A DNA stretch of 15,166 bases from DASVTR01 sp033855775 (GTDB lineage: Bacteria > Acidobacteriota > Blastocatellia > Pyrinomonadales > Pyrinomonadaceae): contig JAWVFT010000068.1 of assembly GCA_033855775.1 (NCBI GenBank), forward strand, positions 1 through 15,166, in the 5' to 3' direction. A model generated the notes under the pieces. It saw only the letters and a list, made by a program, of their open reading frames with translations, did not search any database and was not told the DNA's origin. Of this stretch, positions 1-6,280 are shown piece after piece; the stretch's first letter is position 1, and every line of letters starts with the position of its first letter. A program made the translations under genes and the position numbers.

Positions 1-45
1 GATGTTGATGGCGGCTGGATCAACAATCAAGGTCGTGATGTCCAT
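1..45 (-). CDS. Possible start of a gene leaving the window (partial)
   Basis: An ATG at 45 opens a minus-strand frame reading MDITTLIVDPAAINI up to the window edge. A GTG at 69 in the same frame, immediately after the stop of the small upstream ORF, is an alternative start adding LVAITSG. No clear Shine-Dalgarno site precedes either codon. The hydrophobic mix could fit a transporter N-terminus, but 15 codons are too few to name a family. It lies downstream of kdpD-N in the same direction, so it could belong to a following operon. I do not recognise it. Confidence 0.3.
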   Translation of the reverse strand, partial: MDITTLIVDPAAINI

Positions 46-69
46 GCCGCTTGTTATAGCGACAAGCAC

Positions 70-189
70 TTAATCTTTGCACCAAATCTGCGGATGAACC
101 GTCTTACATAAGATTATCGGACGCAAATCCGCATCCCGGTAAGTGCTCGGGTGGTTCCCTAAAAGAGCACCGCCACAGTCCGGCGCCAT
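70..189 (-). CDS. Unrecognised 39-aa ORF downstream of kdpD-N
   Basis: An ATG at 189 opens a 39-codon frame ending in TAA at 70-72. The product starts MAPDCGGALLGNHPSTYRD and ends VHPQIWCKD; it is rich in Pro, His and Cys. The frame is open further upstream, to a TAA near 250, and contains a TTG that could also be a start. No convincing ribosome binding site is visible. The composition looks protein-like rather than random, but there is no family match I can name. The stop is followed in the same frame by GTG and then the partial gene at the window edge. It may be a small gene, the tail of a decayed gene, or chance. Confidence 0.25.
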   Translation of the reverse strand: MAPDCGGALLGNHPSTYRDADLRPIILCKTVHPQIWCKD

Positions 190-233
190 GTAAATAGTCG
201 GCTGGCGGTAACGCAACGTGAGTTTTTCATCCT

Positions 234-281
234 GATAGCCCTTCTGAAGTTAATCTCAGATAATCTCAGCTTCTGGCTATC
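234..281. repeat. Composite inverted/direct repeat element
   Basis: GATAGCC (234-240) and GGCTATC (275-281) form an inverted repeat. Inside it, CTTCTG occurs twice in direct orientation (241-246 and 270-275), flanking a tandem repeat TAATCTCAG (251-259 and 261-269) with a 10-bp period. The element lies in the non-coding stretch 60-100 bp after the kdpD-N stop. It could be a repetitive extragenic element, an mRNA 3' structure, or a protein-binding array. Function unknown. Confidence 0.55.
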
Positions 282-301
282 AGTTGTCCGCTCGACAACT
301 G
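281..301. terminator. Hairpin after kdpD-N (possible 3' end structure)
   Basis: CAGTTGTC (281-288) and GACAACTG (294-301) form an 8-bp perfect stem with a 5-nt loop, starting about 39 bp beyond the kdpD-N stop codon. No T-tract follows on the minus strand, so it is not a classical intrinsic terminator. It may stabilise the 3' end of the kdp mRNA or act in a factor-dependent way. Confidence 0.35.
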
Positions 302-339
302 GCAACTACACCGCTGGCTACTTTGGGCCAAACTCGGGT

Positions 340-1488
340 TTATGTGTTGTTGGGTTCAACCGGCACAACCTGAACGGTGGCGTCGCGCACTTCATTAAGG
401 AAACGATTGATGATGGAACCGCGCAACAGGATGTTCAAGCGTGAGCGGGCCGATTGTCCGAAGACGACGTGAGTGATGCTCTCGCGTCGTGCAAATTCGA
501 TGAGGGCATCGGCCACGCGCTTTCCCTTGAGCTTGACTACTGTGGCGCCAAGCTCTTTGGCGAAAGTGATGTTCTCAAGGAGCGCGGCGTAGTCTTGAGG
601 TTTGATTCGCGTGGGTTCTTCGCGCGGCGTCTCTACGTATACGGCGCACCAATCGGAGGCGAGCCGCCCGGCAATGCGCGAGCCTGTGCGGAGGATGCGC
701 TTGGCGCTGCCGCGCGAGGCGAATGCGACCATCACCTTCTCCGGCATCGAGACCTGCTCCAAGCCTTCGCGCTCACGGTAGTCGTGCGCGCGTGAAGCCT
801 GATCTTCGGCGGCCTGCCTGAGAGCCAGTTCTCTGAGGGCGTTGAGATTGCCTTTGCGGAAGAAGTTGTTGAGAGCCTGCTCAATCTTCTCGACGCCGTA
901 GATTTTGCCTTGCCGCAGGCGCGTGCGCAGCGTATCGACGGAGACATCAACGTTGACGACTTCATTCGCGCGGCGCAGGAAACTGTCGGGGATGGTTTCC
1001 CTGACCCGCACGCCTGTGACGCGCGCCACTACATCGTTCAGTGATTCCAGATGCTGCACGTTGACGGCGGTGATGACGGAGATAGACGCATCCAGAATTT
1101 CGAGCACGTCTTCATAGCGTTTACGGTTCTTCGAGCCGGGCACATTCGTATGCGCTAGTTCATCGACGAGAACAATGGCGGGACGACGCTTGATGATGGC
1201 TTCCACGTTCATCTCTTCGAATATCGCGCCGCGATACTCAATGCGGCGCAACGGAATGCGCTCAAGGTCGCCGACCAATTCCTCAGTCTCCGCTCGATGA
1301 TGCGTTTCGATGAAAGCGATGCGGATGTCCACGCCCTGTTTGTTCAACTGGCGCGCTTCTTCCAGCATCCTGTAGGTCTTGCCGACGCCCGCCGCAGCCC
1401 CTATGTAGACACGAAGGCGAGCACTCTCGCTCTCCTTCAGTTTGGCGAGAAGCGACTCAGGTGACGGTCTGCGGTCTATGGCTATCAT
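340..1488 (-). CDS. kdpD: KdpD N-terminal half: KdpD sensor domain plus USP domain, no kinase
   Basis: This 382-aa cytoplasmic protein matches the N-terminal input part of the K+ sensor KdpD. It has a P-loop (GAAAGVGKT, residues 30-38), a Walker B-type segment with the family signature VDELAHTNVPGSK (108-120), and from about residue 250 a universal-stress-protein fold (KVMVAFASRGSAKRIL, then WCAVYVETP at 280-288, then VVFGQS). It stops cleanly after the USP domain; the four-TM, HisKA and HATPase parts of full-length KdpD (about 900 aa) are absent and not encoded downstream. Those parts occur as a separate gene at 8184-9425. The ATG at 1488 gives a normal KdpD N-terminus; the ribosome site is weak. 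It starts 29 nt after kdpC and is last in the kdp operon. Short KdpD forms are described in cyanobacteria and Deinococcus. The S-x-S...FTAxY pattern linked to c-di-AMP binding is not clearly present. Confidence 0.95.
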   Translation of the reverse strand: MIAIDRRPSPESLLAKLKESESARLRVYIGAAAGVGKTYRMLEEARQLNKQGVDIRIAFIETHHRAETEELVGDLERIPLRRIEYRGAIFEEMNVEAIIKRRPAIVLVDELAHTNVPGSKNRKRYEDVLEILDASISVITAVNVQHLESLNDVVARVTGVRVRETIPDSFLRRANEVVNVDVSVDTLRTRLRQGKIYGVEKIEQALNNFFRKGNLNALRELALRQAAEDQASRAHDYREREGLEQVSMPEKVMVAFASRGSAKRILRTGSRIAGRLASDWCAVYVETPREEPTRIKPQDYAALLENITFAKELGATVVKLKGKRVADALIEFARRESITHVVFGQSARSRLNILLRGSIINRFLNEVRDATVQVVPVEPNNT

Positions 1489-1517
1489 CGTAAAGACCGG
1501 AATCTTCCTGACGCATC

Positions 1518-2099
1518 CTATTCGGGCATCCGCTTAATCTCGTCGAGCGCCAGATTGAGTGTGAGCACGTTGACGACAGGCTCGCCAAGGAAACCTAACT
1601 GCCGCCCGCTGGCATGCTCAGTTATGAGCGAGCGCACTTGTGTTTCACTTAACCCACGCTCGCGCGCGACACGCAGCGCTTGAAACTCTGCGGCGGCAGG
1701 CGAGATGTGCGGGTCAAGCCCGGACGCGGAAGTCGTCACTAAATCAACGGGAACGGGCGCGCTCGTGTTCCCGGCTTGCAGTCTCCCGACATCCGCTTTC
1801 ACGCGGTCAATCAACTTCTGATTAGTCGGGCCGAGGTTCGAGCCCGTTGAGCCGTTGGCATCGTACCCGGCAACCCCGGCGGCGCTTGGGCGCGAGCGGA
1901 AATAGCCGGGCGACGTGAACGGCTGCCCGATAATCCTTGAGCCGATAACCGTGCCATCGCGCGACCTGATTAGCTGTCCATTGGCTTTGTCAGGAAAGAT
2001 AAGCTGCGCGAGCGCCGTCACCAAGAGCGGGTAGACAATGCCTAACAGGATGGTCGTCACGACTGTCATGCGAAGCGCTGTTGAAAGATCTCTTTTCAT
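1518..2099 (-). CDS. kdpC: K+-transporting ATPase subunit KdpC
   Basis: This 193-aa protein is the single-span KdpC subunit that stabilises and assists the KdpFABC K+ pump. An N-terminal membrane helix (residues 9-34, including ILLGIVYPLLVTALAQLIFP) is followed by a periplasmic domain carrying the family motifs GSRIIGQPFTSPGYFRSRPS, YDANGSTGSNLGPTN, VTTSASGLDPHISPAAA and NVLTLNLALDE. Length is normal. The ATG at 2099 lies 12 nt after the kdpB stop, and its likely ribosome site (AAGGA) overlaps that stop, which suggests translational coupling. Nothing looks damaged. Confidence 0.97.
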   Translation of the reverse strand: MKRDLSTALRMTVVTTILLGIVYPLLVTALAQLIFPDKANGQLIRSRDGTVIGSRIIGQPFTSPGYFRSRPSAAGVAGYDANGSTGSNLGPTNQKLIDRVKADVGRLQAGNTSAPVPVDLVTTSASGLDPHISPAAAEFQALRVARERGLSETQVRSLITEHASGRQLGFLGEPVVNVLTLNLALDEIKRMPE

Positions 2100-2111
2100 C
2101 GAAACGATTCC

Positions 2112-4154
2112 TTACGCCAGCCCGATGGCCGTGATAAGCATGTCAATCAGCTTGATGCCGATGAATGGCACGACAAGACCGCCTAGCCCGTAAATCAGCA
2201 GGTTGCGCCTGAGCAAGGCCGCGGCTGACATCGCGCGATATTCGACCCCTCGCAACGCCAGCGGAATAAGAGCGATGATGATGAGCGCGTTGAAAATCAC
2301 GGCTGAAAGAACGGCTGACTGCGGCGTCGCCAGCCCCATAACGTTGAGCGCACGCAAGACCGGGAACGCGACCGTGAACATGGCCGGGATGATGGCGAAG
2401 TACTTCGCCACGTCGTTGGCAATCGAAAACGTTGTGAGCGCGCCGCGTGTCATTAAGAGTTGTTTGCCGATTTCAACGACCTCGATAAGCTTGGTTGGGT
2501 TCGAGTCTAAGTCAACCATGTTGCCCGCTTCTTTCGCCGCCTGCGTGCCTGTGTTCATCGCCACGCCGACATCCGCCTGAGCCAGCGCGGGAGCATCGTT
2601 AGTTCCGTCGCCGGTCATGGCGACCAGCTTGCCTCCCGCCTGCTCGCGCTTGATGAGGGCCATCTTGTCTTCGGGCGTGGCCTCCGCCAGAAAGTCGTCC
2701 ACGCCGGCTTCGTCTGCAATCGAAGCGGCGGTGAGAGGATTATCGCCCGTCATCATCACAGTCTTGATGCCCATCGCGCGCAGTTGGTCGAAGCGCTCGC
2801 GCATCCCGCCTTTGACTATATCTTTGAGATGAATAACGCCGAGCGGCCTACGGTTATCAGCCACCACGAGCGGCGTGCCGCCGGAGCGCGCGATTCTCTC
2901 AACTATCTCGCGCAACTCATTAGTCGCCTGCGCGCCATTGCTCCCGACATATTTTTCGATGGCGTCAGCGGCTCCCTTGCGTATCTCGCGCCCATCCATA
3001 TCAACGCCCGACATGCGCGTCTGAGCCGTAAAGGGAATGAAGGTCGCAGCGGGCAACGCCAGTTCGCGCCCGCGCAGGGAGCAAAGCTCTTTCGCCAAAA
3101 CGACAATCGAGCGTCCCTCCGGCGTCTCGTCAGCGAGAGACGACAACTGCGCGGCGTCGGACAACTCAGTCTCGCTCACGCCCTGCAACGGGATGAACTC
3201 CGACGCGCGGCGATTGCCGAGCGTAATCGTTCCGGTCTTATCCAGCAGCAGCGTGTTGATGTCTCCGGCGGCCTCCACCGCTCGCCCCGACATAGCGAGC
3301 ACGTTGTGCTGTATCAGGCGATCCATCCCGGCAATGCCGATGGCGGAGAGCAGGCCGCCGATTGTCGTCGGAATCAGGCAGACGAGCAGCGCGACGAGCA
3401 CAAAGATTGACTGCCCCGCATTGGAATAGATGGCGAAGGGTTGGAGCGTGACGACGGCCAGCAGAAAGATAATCGTGAGCCCCGCGAGCAGTATGTTGAG
3501 CGCAATCTCATTGGGCGTCTTTTGACGCTCTGCGCCTTCGACGAGCGCAATCATACGGTCTATGAAAGTCTCGCCGGGATTCGAAGTGATGCGAACTTTT
3601 ATCTTATCCGAGAGCACGCGCGTGCCGCCCGTGACGGCTGAGCGGTCGCCGCCCGCCTCTCGTATCACGGGGGCCGACTCGCCTGTGATGGCGGATTCAT
3701 CCACAGAGGCGACGCCCTCAATTATCTCTCCGTCGCCCGGAATGAACTCGCCCGCCGACACGACAACGATGTCAGCCTTACGAAGCTCAAGCGCGCTGAC
3801 AATCTCCATTTGTCCATCGCGCAACAGTCGGTTCGCGGTCGTCTCGGTTTTAGCTTTACGCAAGGCGTCCGCCTGCGCCTTGCCGCGCCCTTCGGCCATC
3901 GCCTCTGCGAAGTTGGCGAAGAGCGCTGTGAACCAGAGCCAGAGAGTTATTTGTATGGAGAACCCTGTGCCGGACGCGCCCGTTGCGATGTCGCGTATGA
4001 GAAACAGCGTGGTCATGACGCTGCCAACCTCGACGACGAACATGACAGGGTTTTTCATCATCGTGCGCGGGTTCAGTTTGACGAGCGCGTGCAGTAGAGC
4101 GAGCTTGACGATGCCCGCATCCCAGACAGCTTTTTTCTTCGATGTTTCAGACAT
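2112..4154 (-). CDS. kdpB: K+-transporting ATPase P-type catalytic subunit KdpB
   Basis: This 680-aa P-type ATPase hydrolyses ATP to drive K+ uptake in the inner membrane together with KdpA, C and F. The phosphorylation motif DKTGTITLG has its Asp at residue 305; the actuator loop is TGES (157-160); the hinge region reads MTGDGTNDAPALAQADVG. TM helices include FVLVALLVCLIPTTIGG with the P-type proline. The start chosen is MSETSKKK at 4154. A longer open frame reaching 4424 reads through the end of kdpA in another frame and has no KdpB-like sequence, so I reject it. The gap to kdpA is 8 nt. Ser160 in TGES matches E. coli Ser162, whose phosphorylation inhibits the pump at high K+, so that control may exist here. 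Confidence 0.98.
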   Translation of the reverse strand: MSETSKKKAVWDAGIVKLALLHALVKLNPRTMMKNPVMFVVEVGSVMTTLFLIRDIATGASGTGFSIQITLWLWFTALFANFAEAMAEGRGKAQADALRKAKTETTANRLLRDGQMEIVSALELRKADIVVVSAGEFIPGDGEIIEGVASVDESAITGESAPVIREAGGDRSAVTGGTRVLSDKIKVRITSNPGETFIDRMIALVEGAERQKTPNEIALNILLAGLTIIFLLAVVTLQPFAIYSNAGQSIFVLVALLVCLIPTTIGGLLSAIGIAGMDRLIQHNVLAMSGRAVEAAGDINTLLLDKTGTITLGNRRASEFIPLQGVSETELSDAAQLSSLADETPEGRSIVVLAKELCSLRGRELALPAATFIPFTAQTRMSGVDMDGREIRKGAADAIEKYVGSNGAQATNELREIVERIARSGGTPLVVADNRRPLGVIHLKDIVKGGMRERFDQLRAMGIKTVMMTGDNPLTAASIADEAGVDDFLAEATPEDKMALIKREQAGGKLVAMTGDGTNDAPALAQADVGVAMNTGTQAAKEAGNMVDLDSNPTKLIEVVEIGKQLLMTRGALTTFSIANDVAKYFAIIPAMFTVAFPVLRALNVMGLATPQSAVLSAVIFNALIIIALIPLALRGVEYRAMSAAALLRRNLLIYGLGGLVVPFIGIKLIDMLITAIGLA

Positions 4155-4162
4155 ATAGCGAC

Positions 4163-5941
4163 TCACGAAAATGATTTTCCAGCGACCATCAGCAGATGCT
4201 CCACGACAGGCGCGAGGCTTAAAACCGGAAAGAAGGTCAAAGCGCCGACAATCACAATGACGCTGACCAGCAGCATTGAAAACAGCGGCGTCGTGACGGG
4301 AAACGTTCCAAGGGAAGGCGGCACGCTCCGCTTGCGACCGAGATTGCCAGCGATGGCGAGCACGGGGATGATGACGAAGAAACGCCCGATCAGCATGCTG
4401 AAGCCAATGGTCGTGTTGTACCAATTTGTGTTGGCCGAGATGCCCGCAAACGCAGAGCCGTTGTTGCCCGCGCCCGAAGTGAAAGCGTAGAGCATTTCCG
4501 ACAGCCCGTGAGGCCCCGGATTGGCAATGCTCGATGTGCCGAAGCGTGGCGAAACGGAAGAGAGCGCCGTGAAGATGAGTATCACGAGCGGGAAGATGAG
4601 CACGGAGAGCATCGCCATCTTCACGTCGTAGGCTTCAATCTTCTTTCCCAAATACTCAGGCGTTCGGCCCACCATCAACCCCGCGATGAAAACGGAAAGG
4701 ATGACGAAGATGAGAATGCCGTAGAGGCCGGAGCCGACGCCCCCGAAGACCACTTCGCCAAGCATGATGTTGGCAAGCGGGACGAGTCCGCCGAGCGGCG
4801 TGAAGCTGTCGTGCATCGAGTTGACTGCCCCGCATGAAGCGTCGGTCGTGACGGTGGCGAAGAGCGCGCTGCCGGCGATGCCGAAGCGAGCCTCTTTGCC
4901 TTCCATGTTGCCGCCGGGCTGCGCGGCGCTGGCTCGCTGGTCTGTGCCGGCGAGCAAGGGATTCCCGCGCGACTCTGCCCTGTACGCGGCTGTCGCGCCG
5001 AAGAGAAAGAGCGCGGCCATGGCAGCCCAGACAGCCCACCCGTGCCGCTGCGCCCCGGTTATTCGCCCGAGCGTGTAGGTCAGCCCCGCCGGGATGGCAA
5101 AGATGGCGAACATCTGTATGAGATTCGCCAGCGGCGTGGGATTCTCAAACGGGTGCGCGCTATTAGCGTTAAAGAATCCACCGCCGTTCGTGCCCCACAT
5201 CTTAATCGCTTCCTGCGAAGCGACAGGCCCCTGCGCAATTGTCTGCTCCGTGCTGATGGTCAAACTCCGAGAGCCGTCTTCCGCCACATGCTCAATTTTC
5301 TGCGGCTCGACGAGCCTTGCGGTATCAGCGGCTTTGAGGTTCTGCACGACCCCTTGTGAAACCAGCAGGAGCGAGATGACAAGGCAGAACGGCAGCAGCA
5401 CCCAGAGAACGCCGCGCACCATGTCTACCCAGAAGTTGCCGATGGCGTCTATCTCTCGCCGCGCGATGCCGCGAATGAAGGCGATGGCGAGAGCGATGCC
5501 GGCGGCAGCGGAGACGAAGTTGTGATAAGCCAGCCCCGCCATCTGCGTCAGGTAACTCATCGTCACTTCAGGCACGTAGCTTTGCCAGTCCGTGTTCGTC
5601 GTGAACGATGCCGCCGTGTTGAAGGCCAAGTCCGGCGCGACGCCCGCGAGCTTCTGCGGATTAAAGGGGAGAAAATTCTGGAAACGCTGCAACAGGTAGA
5701 GCGCCAGCATGGAGACTAAGCTGAAGAGCAGCATCGCGACGGCATATTCAGTCCAGCGCATCTCGCGCGTTTCAGCCACGCCGGTCAGCCTGTAGATGAG
5801 CCGCTCAAGCGGGCGCAGGATTGGGTCTAGAAACGTTCGCTCTCGATTAAAGACGTGAGCCATATACAACCCAAGCGGCTTTGTGACGGCGAAGATGAGC
5901 GCGAGGAAAAACAGAATTTGTAGCCAACCGTCAAGAGTCAT
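4163..5941 (-). CDS. kdpA: K+-transporting ATPase channel-like subunit KdpA
   Basis: This 592-aa polytopic protein binds K+ from the periplasm and passes it on in the KdpFABC complex. All four filter regions are visible: TTNTDWQSY (about 114-122), GTNGGGFFNANSAHPFENP (250-268), TTDASCGAVNS (365-375) and TSGAGNNGSAF (488-498). The conserved GEVVFGGVGSGLYG (395-408) is also present. The start is ATG at 5941 (MTLDGWLQIL), with GGAGAAG 7 nt upstream inside the end of kdpF. An upstream in-frame ATG at 6025 would overlap kdpF and add an unrelated Trp/Cys-rich stretch, so it is rejected. It is somewhat longer than E. coli KdpA (557 aa). Confidence 0.98.
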   Translation of the reverse strand: MTLDGWLQILFFLALIFAVTKPLGLYMAHVFNRERTFLDPILRPLERLIYRLTGVAETREMRWTEYAVAMLLFSLVSMLALYLLQRFQNFLPFNPQKLAGVAPDLAFNTAASFTTNTDWQSYVPEVTMSYLTQMAGLAYHNFVSAAAGIALAIAFIRGIARREIDAIGNFWVDMVRGVLWVLLPFCLVISLLLVSQGVVQNLKAADTARLVEPQKIEHVAEDGSRSLTISTEQTIAQGPVASQEAIKMWGTNGGGFFNANSAHPFENPTPLANLIQMFAIFAIPAGLTYTLGRITGAQRHGWAVWAAMAALFLFGATAAYRAESRGNPLLAGTDQRASAAQPGGNMEGKEARFGIAGSALFATVTTDASCGAVNSMHDSFTPLGGLVPLANIMLGEVVFGGVGSGLYGILIFVILSVFIAGLMVGRTPEYLGKKIEAYDVKMAMLSVLIFPLVILIFTALSSVSPRFGTSSIANPGPHGLSEMLYAFTSGAGNNGSAFAGISANTNWYNTTIGFSMLIGRFFVIIPVLAIAGNLGRKRSVPPSLGTFPVTTPLFSMLLVSVIVIVGALTFFPVLSLAPVVEHLLMVAGKSFS

Positions 5942-5942
5942 C

Positions 5943-6032
5943 TCAGAACTTCTCCGGGCGCAGCAGCGCGTAAGCCAGATAGACGAGCAGCAATGCCGAA
6001 ACCACCAGTCCGAGAATCGCGTCAATGTTCAT
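5943..6032 (-). CDS. kdpF: KdpF small stabilising subunit of the Kdp ATPase
   Basis: A 29-codon ORF starts MNIDAILGLVVSAL and ends in LLRPEKF, the hallmark C-terminus of KdpF, after a single membrane helix. KdpF is the lipid-like fourth subunit that stabilises KdpABC. The start is supported by GAGGAG (6038-6043) 5 nt upstream, which lies inside the last codons of the preceding 42-aa ORF. Its TGA is separated from the kdpA ATG by one base (TGAgATG), so translation is almost certainly coupled. It is short enough to be missed by length-filtered gene calling. Confidence 0.93.
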   Translation of the reverse strand: MNIDAILGLVVSALLLVYLAYALLRPEKF

Positions 6033-6034
6033 CT

Positions 6035-6163
6035 TCACTCCTCATCCGAATCATCCAAGCCGTCCCCGTCCCGGCCACAGCAATATCTTTGATACCGCGC
6101 CAGGGCGAGCAGGAAAATCAACAGCCCGAACACGCCAGGCAGTTCCCATCCAAGCTCCCACAT
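6035..6163 (-). CDS. 42-aa single-TM microprotein upstream of kdpF
   Basis: The ORF has an ATG at 6163 and a GAGGTG Shine-Dalgarno (6172-6177) at 8 nt. The product begins MWELGWELPG and has one predicted helix (VFGLLIFLLALA, about residues 11-22), then RYQRYCCGR with a Cys pair, and a strongly acidic tail (GDGLDDSDEE). The basic stretch after the helix suggests N-out/C-in topology. It ends 2 nt before the kdpF start and contains the kdpF ribosome site, so the two are coupled. I do not recognise a family. Context suggests an accessory or regulatory subunit of the Kdp complex; that is inference. Coding status is supported by start signals and the clean cassette layout rather than by homology. 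Confidence 0.65.
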   Translation of the reverse strand: MWELGWELPGVFGLLIFLLALARYQRYCCGRDGDGLDDSDEE

Positions 6164-6171
6164 GAGCGCGC

Positions 6172-6177
6172 CACCTC
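6172..6177 (-). promoter_or_regulatory. Shine-Dalgarno GAGGTG for the 42-aa ORF, overlapping the previous stop
   Basis: GAGGTG overlaps the TGA of the 28-aa ORF and sits 8 nt before the ATG at 6163. The identical hexamer at the same spacing precedes the 28-aa ORF and occurs 6 nt before the proposed start of the barrel protein, which supports all three starts. Confidence 0.65.
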
Positions 6178-6262
6178 AACGAAGCTTCTCGCACCCGCGC
6201 ACGTAGGCGAGGGCCAGAAGGAAGAAAAGAATCGTCGCCGCAATGAAGATTAAGTCGGACAC
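6176..6262 (-). CDS. 28-aa single-TM microprotein at the head of the kdp structural genes
   Basis: GTG at 6262 starts a 28-codon ORF preceded by GAGGTG (6271-6276) at 8 nt. The product is one hydrophobic helix (SDLIFIAATILFFLLALAY, residues 2-20) with a short basic tail ending YVRGCEKLR. I have an impression, from memory only, that very short proteins with a YVRGC-type end occur before kdpF/kdpA in other phyla. Size and position fit a KdpF-like accessory helix. It lies between the barrel protein (stop at 6281-6283) and the 42-aa ORF. No functional assignment is possible from sequence alone. Confidence 0.7.
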   Translation of the reverse strand: MSDLIFIAATILFFLLALAYVRGCEKLR

Positions 6263-6280
6263 GCTCTGTTCACCTCATGG

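Noticed and set aside
121..190. Possible c-di-AMP (ydaO) or other riboswitch before the leftmost gene
   Set aside because: GTGCTC...GAGCAC and outer pairs can fold on the minus strand, and a GGGAACC string is present, but the remaining conserved ydaO segments are missing and the same stretch reads as a protein-like ORF.
2784..3410. 208-codon plus-strand ORF inside kdpB
   Set aside because: It is antisense to a well-conserved ATPase, has no recognisable domain and has a composition expected from the complementary strand of high-GC coding DNA.
3562..4158. 198-codon plus-strand ORF inside kdpB
   Set aside because: It is an antisense shadow of kdpB. The Ser/Ala/Pro-rich product has no recognisable motif.
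4155..4424. Upstream extension of the kdpB frame (90 codons)
   Set aside because: It overlaps the end of kdpA in another frame, is rich in Arg/His with no KdpB similarity, and the family N-terminus begins at MSETSKKK (4154).
5942..6025. Upstream extension of kdpA to an ATG at 6025
   Set aside because: The 28 extra residues overlap kdpF out of frame and do not resemble KdpA. ATG 5941 has a good ribosome site and couples to kdpF.
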